Source: SAR202 cluster bacterium (GTDB taxonomy: Bacteria > Chloroflexota > Dehalococcoidia > Lucifugimonadales > UBA826). From it: a stretch of 9,447 nucleotides of DNA. Positions 1 through 5,873 of the stretch are shown piece after piece. Within the stretch, counting starts at the first letter, position 1. The number at the start of each line of letters is the position of its first letter. Position numbers and translations under genes: made by a program. Below the pieces are notes generated by a model. It worked only from the letters and a program-made list of their open reading frames with translations, did no database searches and had not been told where the DNA came from. The stretch lies in the NCBI GenBank assembly GCA_009392675.1, contig VFFY01000076.1, forward strand, positions 1-9,447, written 5' to 3'.

Positions 1-1029
1 ACTATAGGCCTCTTAGGAATATCTTTTCTGTTAGTGATCTCAATATTTATAGCCGGATACATTGTGGTGTTTGTAATGCCACATAGAGAGTTAGTCGTGA
101 AAGTGGATGGTGTCGAGTATACAAGAGGAGATCTGGTCGAGTTGGTGAGAATAAGACAAAAAAGCTCTGAATTTATGGGGGGCACATTTGACGCGAGCTC
201 GGGAATATTTGAATCTCTCCAATTGATGGTAGAAAATGAGATTTTGCTGCAAATGGGCCCATCTCAGGGAATTTTTGTTTCTGACGAGGAGATCGATGAC
301 CAAATCGCTCTAATCATGCGGCCGGGGCAGCAAATGGTCTTAGGTAAATCGGAGGAACAGATTGCCCGGGAAACGGCTGAGCGACATTTGAACTATTTGA
401 ATACCATTCAGATAGATGAGTCAACACATAGGTCGCTAGTGCAGAAGGCGATCCTTAGAGAAAAATTTAGACAGCAGGTTGGGGAGTCGGTTCCATTTGT
501 AGCGGAGCAAGTTCACCTTTTCCGGATTGTGATGCCACAAACTGGTGAAATGGACATAATGCAACTCAAATATGAGGATGCGGTTAGGGATATCACAGAT
601 CCAAACCAGTTTCAGTTGGCATATATTGAAATAGCACGAGAGTTTTCAGTAGATATGCCAGAAAAAATCAGGTTGGGAGGCGACATGGGTTGGATTGCTA
701 AAGGAGTTATTTCAGATTACGAGCGGGACTTTTTCCTACTAGAACCTGGAGAATTAAGTGAGCCTGTCAAAGACAAAGACAACCACACCCAGACTTTGTT
801 TTTTATGATCTCTGAACGTCAACCGGCAAAAGAACTGTCATCTGAAGTTCGTGACGAACTAAAATCAAAGGCTCTACAAGATTGGATTAATGATGAAAGA
901 AGCAAGCATGATGTCTATGCGATTTTCAATTCGTTTATTTACGAATGGGTCTTCCAACAACTCCGGTTATCATCTCGTGCCCCAACTCCGACACCGGATC
1001 CACTTCAATCAATATTGAATTCTAGGTAA
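1..1029 (+). CDS. SurA/PrsA-like parvulin-type foldase, membrane anchored (5' partial)
   Basis: The reading frame is open to the first base of the window, so the gene starts upstream; the GTG at 34 lies inside the hydrophobic segment and is not a credible start. What is visible begins with a membrane anchor (about residues 1-26 of the partial protein) followed by basic residues and an extracytoplasmic part. A SurA-N-like helical region (about 40-150) precedes a PpiC/rotamase-like domain (about 170-280). The latter carries the family's GGDMGW strand-turn and the later PGELSEPV motif. The C-terminus ends in a short proline/threonine-rich tail (APTPTPDP). Known family role: peptidyl-prolyl isomerase/chaperone for exported proteins. 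The usual first-strand histidine of parvulins appears to be arginine here (HLFRIV), so activity may be chaperone-like only. The stop lies 9 nt before the homoserine dehydrogenase start, which suggests one transcript. The family call is good; the exact substrate is unknown. Confidence 0.82.
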   Translation, partial: TIGLLGISFLLVISIFIAGYIVVFVMPHRELVVKVDGVEYTRGDLVELVRIRQKSSEFMGGTFDASSGIFESLQLMVENEILLQMGPSQGIFVSDEEIDDQIALIMRPGQQMVLGKSEEQIARETAERHLNYLNTIQIDESTHRSLVQKAILREKFRQQVGESVPFVAEQVHLFRIVMPQTGEMDIMQLKYEDAVRDITDPNQFQLAYIEIAREFSVDMPEKIRLGGDMGWIAKGVISDYERDFFLLEPGELSEPVKDKDNHTQTLFFMISERQPAKELSSEVRDELKSKALQDWINDERSKHDVYAIFNSFIYEWVFQQLRLSSRAPTPTPDPLQSILNSR

Positions 1030-1038
1030 AGGCGCTTT

Positions 1039-2331
1039 ATGAGAAGCTCTATAGGGGTTGGACTTATTGGAATGGGAGTAGTTGGATCAGGGGTAGCAAG
1101 GGCGATAACCGAAAATTCTGCCGTATTGCATAGTCACGTAGGGTTGCCACTAAAGCTAATGAAGGTAGCGGTTCGCGATACTTCAAAGCAGAGAGAATTC
1201 ATGGTTCCCCGTAATATTTTAGGAGATAATCCTGAAGAGTTAATAAATGATGAATCAGTAAATATTGTCGTGGAATTGATGGGCGGTGAGCATCCAGCAT
1301 TGGAATTGATTCTGGCAGCGGTAAAAAATGGGAAGCATGTAGTTACTGCGAATAAAGAAGTGATATCAAAACATGGCTCTCATATATTCTCTTTGGCCAG
1401 AGAGAATAACGTTAGAGTACTTTTCGAAGCAAGTGTGGGTGGAGGGATACCAATAATTTCTCCCTTGATGCGTGATTTGGTGGCTAATGACATCAAATCT
1501 ATTAAAGCCATCATCAATGGAACGACCAATTATATTCTAACTCGAATGGCGAACGAACAAGCTGATTATCAGCAAATGCTGCAGGAGGCCCAAAAATTGG
1601 GCTATGCTGAATCAGATCCGACTAGTGATGTAGAGGGAGTGGATGCGGCATATAAGTTATCGATATTGTCTACCTTAGCGTTCAGGGCTAGCGTGAAAGA
1701 CACTGACATATTTACGGAAGGGATAACCAACCTTACTGATAAAGATTTTTTATACGCTAAGGAATTAGGATATTCGATAAAGCTGTTAGCTATAGCTACT
1801 CGAACCGATTCTAGTGTACTAGCAAGAGTTCATCCTGCTTTGATACCAGAGGATCAAATGTTAGCTAAGGTGGATGATGTTCTGAATGCTGTGGAAGTAG
1901 AGACGGATTTGTTGGGTAAATTATTGTTTCATGGCCCAGGCGCGGGCTCTATGCCAACTACTAGTGCCGTAGTGGCAGATATCGTCAACATCGCCCGAAC
2001 CATTTCTGACGGTACTGATTTACTAGATCCGGTCCGGTTATCTGATGGCATAGATATTAGATCAATAGATACGTTGATAACCAAATACTATTTTCGACTT
2101 GAAGCTGAAGACCAACCAGGAGTACTCGCTAGAATTGCGGCTGTGCTAGGAGATTGCGGGATCAGTATTTCCTCTTTTATCCAAAAAGGATTGGGTGATC
2201 AATCTACAGATGCTGAATTGGTCATTATGACTCACGAAGCCAATGAAAGTTCTGTAACGAGGGCTGTATCGAGCTTGAGGGAACTAGATGTCGTTAGAAT
2301 GATAGGTAATGTGATCAGGGTGGTTGAATAA
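1039..2331 (+). CDS. hom: Homoserine dehydrogenase (ACT-domain form)
   Basis: Catalyses NAD(P)H-dependent reduction of aspartate-4-semialdehyde to homoserine, the branch point to threonine and methionine, in the cytoplasm. The 430-residue length is normal for the ACT-containing form. Visible in order: a Rossmann nucleotide loop GLIGMGVVGSGV (about 8-19), TANKE with Lys106, the substrate region NGTTNY (160-165), and GYAESDP (188-194). Next comes the catalytic segment DVEGVDAAYK with Asp197, Asp202 and Lys206, then GPGAGSMPTTSAVVADI (299-315). The C-terminus holds an ACT domain (about 350-425, with the EDQPGVLARIAAVL start), usually the site of threonine feedback inhibition. The ATG at 1039 places the glycine loop at the expected distance and has a modest AAAGG upstream (1028-1032). 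It sits 9 nt after the foldase and 25 nt before the ArsC-like gene, in a probable operon. No threonine synthase or kinase gene is in the window. Confidence 0.96.
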   Translation: MRSSIGVGLIGMGVVGSGVARAITENSAVLHSHVGLPLKLMKVAVRDTSKQREFMVPRNILGDNPEELINDESVNIVVELMGGEHPALELILAAVKNGKHVVTANKEVISKHGSHIFSLARENNVRVLFEASVGGGIPIISPLMRDLVANDIKSIKAIINGTTNYILTRMANEQADYQQMLQEAQKLGYAESDPTSDVEGVDAAYKLSILSTLAFRASVKDTDIFTEGITNLTDKDFLYAKELGYSIKLLAIATRTDSSVLARVHPALIPEDQMLAKVDDVLNAVEVETDLLGKLLFHGPGAGSMPTTSAVVADIVNIARTISDGTDLLDPVRLSDGIDIRSIDTLITKYYFRLEAEDQPGVLARIAAVLGDCGISISSFIQKGLGDQSTDAELVIMTHEANESSVTRAVSSLRELDVVRMIGNVIRVVE

Positions 2332-2346
2332 CCGGCTTAGATTGGT

Positions 2347-2351
2347 GGAGG
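2347..2351 (+). promoter_or_regulatory. Shine-Dalgarno that fixes the ArsC-like start
   Basis: A perfect GGAGG lies 5 nt upstream of the ATG at 2357. It matters because it shows that translation begins before the in-frame TGA at 2390, rather than at the internal ATG at 2477, which has no comparable ribosome binding site and would lack the active site. Confidence 0.8.
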
Positions 2352-2356
2352 TTGGA

Positions 2357-2701
2357 ATGCAGCATTTGTTGTTTTATGGTTGGAATCGTTGAAGTAGCTG
2401 TACAAAAGCGAAGGCGGAGCTTTCGCAGGCTGGGTTTGAGTGTGAAATACGAGATTTTTTCAACGACCCCTTTTCTTTGGATGAACTTCAGAATGGCCTA
2501 TTAGGAGATGATCCATCTGAGTTATTTTCTTGGAGAAGCCCCTCTTTCAAAAAATTAGGTTTGGAAAAGTCAAATATGACTGCCTCTCAAATGTTGGATC
2601 TCATGATTGCAGAACCTAGGTTAATCAAAAGACCTATCGTAATGTATCAGGGCAAAAGATTTGTGACCTCGGAATGGAAGAAGATTTTGAAGTCGGATTA
2701 A
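2357..2701 (+). CDS. ArsC/Spx-family redox protein, putative selenoprotein (UxxC, in-frame TGA at 2390-2392)
   Basis: Read from the ATG at 2357, the frame gives 114 codons with one internal TGA as codon 12. The N-terminus FYGWNR-U-SSCTKAKAEL aligns position by position with Spx/ArsC proteins (YTSPSCTSCRKARAWL in Spx). The TGA falls on the first, nucleophilic cysteine of CxxC, leaving Cys15 as the resolving residue. Downstream family marks remain: Arg60 in a WRSPSFKKLGL segment, and MLDLMIAEPRLIKRPI (79-94), the ArsC 'LIxRPI' signature with Arg92. The 114-residue length is close to ArsC (about 115-140). Known relatives reduce arsenate with glutathione/glutaredoxin or act as thiol-redox regulators; the substrate here is not known. 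It lies between hom and an SDR whose ATG follows its stop by 2 nt, so readthrough could also affect the SDR by coupling. Alternatives are a nonsense mutation (pseudogene) or a base error in a Cys codon. The position of the TGA, the strong ribosome binding site and the hairpin downstream favour selenocysteine. Confidence 0.75.
2390..2392 (+). other. In-frame TGA, candidate selenocysteine codon
   Basis: TGA is codon 12 of the ArsC-like frame and replaces the first Cys of the CxxC redox motif. It is the only stop in 114 codons, and both sides encode conserved family sequence (Y7 and L22 flank the motif; the KRPI motif follows). Confidence 0.75.
2408..2426 (+). promoter_or_regulatory. Bacterial SECIS-like hairpin
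   Basis: GCGAAGGC-GGA-GCTTTCGC folds into an 8-bp stem with one G-U pair and a 3-nt loop that begins with GG. If the innermost pair stays open, it is a 7-bp stem with a CGGAG loop. The loop starts 23 nt after the TGA. This fits, as I recall them, the published criteria for bacterial SECIS elements: a stem-loop inside the coding region, loop 16-37 nt from UGA, and a G in the first two loop positions. It would recruit SelB with Sec-tRNA. The fold was made by eye, without an energy calculation. Confidence 0.6.
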
Positions 2702-2703
2702 AT

Positions 2704-3510
2704 ATGATCAATTTGTCCGGAAAAGAAGCTATAGTCACAGGTGGAGGGAGCGGTATAGGTAGGGGTATATGCTCGGTTTTGGCCTTGGCAGGGGCAAATG
2801 TGTTAGTGACGGATATATCTGGAAAAGGTGCAGAGGATACACTAAAACATTGTGGTTACGGCGATAAATTTAGAGCAAGGCAAATGGATGTTACTGATGA
2901 AAATTCAATTGATGAAATTATTTCAGAACACATCAAGAATAGAGAAAAAATCGATATATTGGTTAACAATGCCGGAATAATTGGATCTGAAGGTTGGTCG
3001 AATAGAGAAATTCCGAATAGTCAAGACTGGACCGAAGTATATGAGGTTAATGTAAGAGGAGTTGTAAAGGTTTCTGAAAGGGTTAGCAAAGAGTTTCAGA
3101 ACCAAAAACACGGCAAAATTATTAACATTGCTTCAATAGCTGCTCGGCAGGGAAGCCCAGATTCACCACATTATAGTACTTCAAAGGCGGCAGTTGTGAG
3201 TTGGACACAATCGCATGCTCTACAAATGGCTGCATATAATGTGAATGTAAATGCCGTATGTCCGGGGCTTATATGGACTCCAATATGGGAATCGATCGCA
3301 AGAAAAAGATCTCAATTTGGAGGTAGCCTTAAGACCGAAGGTCTTAAAGGTAAAGACCTTTTCGATCAATTTGTTAAAGCTTGGATTCCGCTTCAAAGAG
3401 AGCAGACTCCGGAAGATATCGGAAATATAGTGGCCTTTTTAGCATCTGATCTCGCCGAAAATATTACAGGTCAGTCTATTAACGTGGATGGGGGTCGGTT
3501 TACCAATTAG
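2704..3510 (+). CDS. Short-chain dehydrogenase/reductase (classical SDR, NAD type)
   Basis: A 268-residue classical SDR starting at MINLSGKEAIVTGG. It has the cofactor loop TGGGSGIG (12-19), Asp37 at the end of the second strand (predicting NAD(H) rather than NADP(H)) and NNAG (88-91). The catalytic tetrad residues are Asn116, Ser144, Tyr157 and Lys161 (YSTSK), with PG after strand 6 and a C-terminal NVDGG. It is an oxidoreductase for an alcohol/ketone substrate that cannot be named from sequence. I chose ATG 2704 over the in-frame ATG at 2674. It gives the usual short N-terminus, lies 2 nt after the stop of the ArsC-like gene and so suggests translational coupling. The 2674 start would overlap that gene by 28 nt. 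A loop-rich insertion (about 200-235) between strand 6 and the last helix probably forms the substrate lid. The gene converges on the MFS gene with only 14 nt between stops and no clear terminator. Confidence 0.93.
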   Translation: MINLSGKEAIVTGGGSGIGRGICSVLALAGANVLVTDISGKGAEDTLKHCGYGDKFRARQMDVTDENSIDEIISEHIKNREKIDILVNNAGIIGSEGWSNREIPNSQDWTEVYEVNVRGVVKVSERVSKEFQNQKHGKIINIASIAARQGSPDSPHYSTSKAAVVSWTQSHALQMAAYNVNVNAVCPGLIWTPIWESIARKRSQFGGSLKTEGLKGKDLFDQFVKAWIPLQREQTPEDIGNIVAFLASDLAENITGQSINVDGGRFTN

Positions 3511-3524
3511 AATGATTACCTGTG

Positions 3525-5063
3525 CTATCCCATAGGATCTTTTGCCCTTCTGGGTTTCACCAATAAAAGACATGGAAATATTCCTATTAAGCAGAGTACC
3601 GAACCAATCATAAAAAAATCATGGAATAAATTTACCCCTGCTCGGATTAATTGGTTTTCAAATCCAGACGGGGGAGTACCAAGAACTCCAGTTCCAGTAA
3701 TTTTTAAATCTATACCCAGTAGTAAATCTTGGAATCTTTGAGATCCCCAAGCTGATAGGGCAGCAATTCCAAAAGTCATTCCCAGGAAGCGCGAAGAACT
3801 GATTATTCCAGCTGCTGATCCTTGGTTTTTTGTACTAGAGCTGTTGATAGCGGACGTTGTAATCGGAGCTATCATCAAGCCAAAACCAAAGCCAGCCATT
3901 AATAAATGGTATGACATCAGTGGGTCCTCAATTAAGTCGTTCCAGCGGCTCATAAATAGTAGAGCTACAAAACAAAATATAAGCCCGGAAACCGCTGGTA
4001 TCCTAAGATCATAATGTTTGCTAAGCCACCCCCCGATCACTGCCCCTATGGGGATAGCGATTGTCATTCTCATCAGAATTAACCCCCCTTCAAGAGAAGT
4101 GCCATAGAGGACGGTATTTACCATCAGTGGTATTGTTACCATAGTGATGATAAGGGCTGCTCCATAGAATAAATGTAAGGTGTTTGCAGCTAGGAATTGG
4201 ATGTTTTTAAATAGTTCAATTGGTATGACTGAATTATCCTTCTGCTTTGATAGTAGGTAGTAACCGATTAACAAAGATACCCCAACAGATATAAAAATTA
4301 CTAAAAATGATGTGTTACTTCCAGATTGTGAGCATCCTAATGTGATAAAACAGATTGCGGCCACTATTATGCCTGAGCCAAGGTAATCTATTTTATGCGT
4401 GGAACCCTTAGAGTTAGGGACCAGAAATAAAATACCCGCTATTACGAGTAATCCGATTGGTATGTTTAACCAAAACACCCACTGCCATGAAAAAAACTGA
4501 GTGATTATTCCTCCCCATAAAGGACCTGTGACTGCGCCAGCTTCTGCAGATGCCCCGGTCAATCCCAAAGGGATAGCTCTTTCCTTACCAGAATAGAAAT
4601 CACTAATGATTGCTATTGTAATTGGGATTAAGGCACCAGCTCCGACAGCTTGGATTATTCGAGTGCCAATAACCCAGTTTATGGAGGTTGTGGCTTCTAA
4701 AATGCTGGCTGAACAGCTTCTGATTAAAGCACTGTCATGGTAGGAATAAGATTCTAAAAACCCCATGGAATTAGTCAATCCGGTACCAACTGATCCCAGC
4801 ATAAAAACTGACATAGAAGCTACATAGATAAATTTGCGTCCATATATGTCGGAAATCCTACCCATAATAGGCATTACAGATACGTATCCTAATAGATAAC
4901 CTGTAACTGTCCACATGGCCTTATCCAGTTCGGTCACATCCACCATTAAATCCGACATTATCTGGGGAAGTATTGTTACGACTACAGTCTGATCGTCTGC
5001 AGCAAAAAATATACCTGCAAAAATAGGTATTAGAGCTACATTTTTTTTGGTAAGTTTCGTCAT
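3525..5063 (-). CDS. MFS exporter, DHA2 (14-TM) family, LprG partner-like (P55/Rv1410c type)
   Basis: A 512-residue polytopic inner-membrane protein with the marks of the DHA2/EmrB-QacA drug:H+ antiporter group. These are acidic residues in the first helix (AADDQTVVV, Asp23/Asp24) and motif A GRISDIYGRK (68-77) in the loop after TM2. Also present are motif B TRIIQAVGAG (134-143) and motif C GASAEAGAVTGPLWGG (170-185). Length and hydrophobicity suit 14 helices. It starts at an ATG 17 nt after the LprG-like lipoprotein stop, without an obvious Shine-Dalgarno, so the two are probably co-transcribed and perhaps coupled. That pairing is the arrangement of mycobacterial lprG-Rv1410c, where the transporter and lipoprotein move triacylglyceride/lipoglycan to the outer layer. 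Lipid export is therefore an inference, and multidrug efflux is the alternative. Odd: about 30 extra residues (98-128) lie between TM3 and TM4. Confidence 0.88.
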   Translation of the reverse strand: MTKLTKKNVALIPIFAGIFFAADDQTVVVTILPQIMSDLMVDVTELDKAMWTVTGYLLGYVSVMPIMGRISDIYGRKFIYVASMSVFMLGSVGTGLTNSMGFLESYSYHDSALIRSCSASILEATTSINWVIGTRIIQAVGAGALIPITIAIISDFYSGKERAIPLGLTGASAEAGAVTGPLWGGIITQFFSWQWVFWLNIPIGLLVIAGILFLVPNSKGSTHKIDYLGSGIIVAAICFITLGCSQSGSNTSFLVIFISVGVSLLIGYYLLSKQKDNSVIPIELFKNIQFLAANTLHLFYGAALIITMVTIPLMVNTVLYGTSLEGGLILMRMTIAIPIGAVIGGWLSKHYDLRIPAVSGLIFCFVALLFMSRWNDLIEDPLMSYHLLMAGFGFGLMIAPITTSAINSSSTKNQGSAAGIISSSRFLGMTFGIAALSAWGSQRFQDLLLGIDLKITGTGVLGTPPSGFENQLIRAGVNLFHDFFMIGSVLCLIGIFPCLLLVKPRRAKDPMG

Positions 5064-5080
5064 GTGATTAGCTGTAAATA

Positions 5081-5803
5081 CTAGTTTAAAGGGTTCTCAA
5101 TAACTATTTCTTCATTAAATCTGGATATGTTAATTATTCTTTGGATTTCGTTCATATTGGCTGAATCATCGTATCCATTCAATTGACCAGAAATAATAGC
5201 TCTGGTTAGGTAGAGAGAGTCTTTGTCTATCCACACAATTATTTTAACGTTATTATCACTTGTTTCTCCGACCAAATTAGAAAGTGATGAAGCCGGCATA
5301 GATCCTTCTATGTTCCAAAATTTCTCGCTATTAGATCTGAATTTCGGGGAAGTGGTGCTGGATAGTATTTTTTCAATTCCTTTCTCGGGATCAAAGAAGG
5401 AAAGAGGGGATACGGAATCTTCGGCCACTTCCCATTTTTGAGTAAGCGGGTTTAAGAAAAAAGTAGTATCGTTGATTGTTGAGAAACCCCCAGAAAGGGT
5501 CAAATTGCCAAACAAGAATTTGGCTTCAATGGACATTGAATTTCTATCAGATATTAATCCGGTTGCTTTTGAGAAGACCAAATCACCAATTCGGGTGCCA
5601 CTAATATTCTTGTGCGACAATTGAAATTCAAAGGATGACACAGACTTCATTATTGTTCCGCTTTGGTCTAGTACTTGCTTTGCGGTCCTGGGTTGGCTTT
5701 CGGACGAAAGTTGGTTATCTGATGCACAAGATAGATTTATAATGCTGACTAGACAAATTGCTACTAGAGTAATGGAGAGATTATTTTTACCATTATTACT
5801 CAC
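5081..5803 (-). CDS. LprG/LppX-like lipoprotein
   Basis: A secreted lipoprotein of about 240 residues. A short basic N-terminus and hydrophobic stretch lead to a lipobox-like NLSC, with the lipidated cysteine at residue 26 of the GTG-start form; Asn at -3 is unusual. The mature part alternates strands with typical LppX_LprAFG features: an FEFQLSH strand, an inner 'LTLSGGFS' strand, 'TQKWEVAE', a 'WIDKDSLYLTRAIISGQL' strand pair and a C-terminal strand before ENPLN. The family forms a hydrophobic pocket that carries acylated lipids. The fold assignment comes from this pattern and from the downstream MFS gene, not from a search. Start: the frame opens at TTG 5813-5815, but that codon sits in the U-tract of the upstream terminator. 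GTG 5801-5803 is the first start clear of it and still gives a complete signal peptide. No Shine-Dalgarno is seen for either. Confidence 0.75.
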   Translation of the reverse strand: MSNNGKNNLSITLVAICLVSIINLSCASDNQLSSESQPRTAKQVLDQSGTIMKSVSSFEFQLSHKNISGTRIGDLVFSKATGLISDRNSMSIEAKFLFGNLTLSGGFSTINDTTFFLNPLTQKWEVAEDSVSPLSFFDPEKGIEKILSSTTSPKFRSNSEKFWNIEGSMPASSLSNLVGETSDNNVKIIVWIDKDSLYLTRAIISGQLNGYDDSANMNEIQRIINISRFNEEIVIENPLN

Positions 5804-5813
5804 TACAGCAGGC

Positions 5814-5847
5814 AAAAAAAAACCCCGTTCGAGCGAGCGGGGTTTTT
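5814..5847 (-). terminator. Strong (bidirectional) intrinsic terminator
   Basis: The hairpin AAAAACCCCGTTC / GAGCGGGGTTTTT pairs over 13 bp (5818-5830 with 5835-5847, one G-U) around a GAGC tetraloop. On the minus strand it is followed by a run of nine T (complement of 5814-5822). It starts 26 nt after the stop of the surface-protein gene (5874) and so ends that transcript. The T-run at 5843-5847 would let it work on the plus strand too, although no plus-strand gene ends here. Confidence 0.9.
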
Positions 5848-5873
5848 ATATCCAAAGGAATTTTATATCTGAA

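Noticed and set aside
2477..2701. Stand-alone 74-residue ORF starting at ATG 2477
   Set aside because: It lacks the N-terminal redox motif and a ribosome binding site. The same frame continues upstream through conserved ArsC sequence to ATG 2357, interrupted only by the TGA.
3511..3560. Bidirectional terminator between the convergent SDR and MFS genes
   Set aside because: Only short pairings such as ATCC-CATA-GGAT are present, with no GC-rich stem and T-run.
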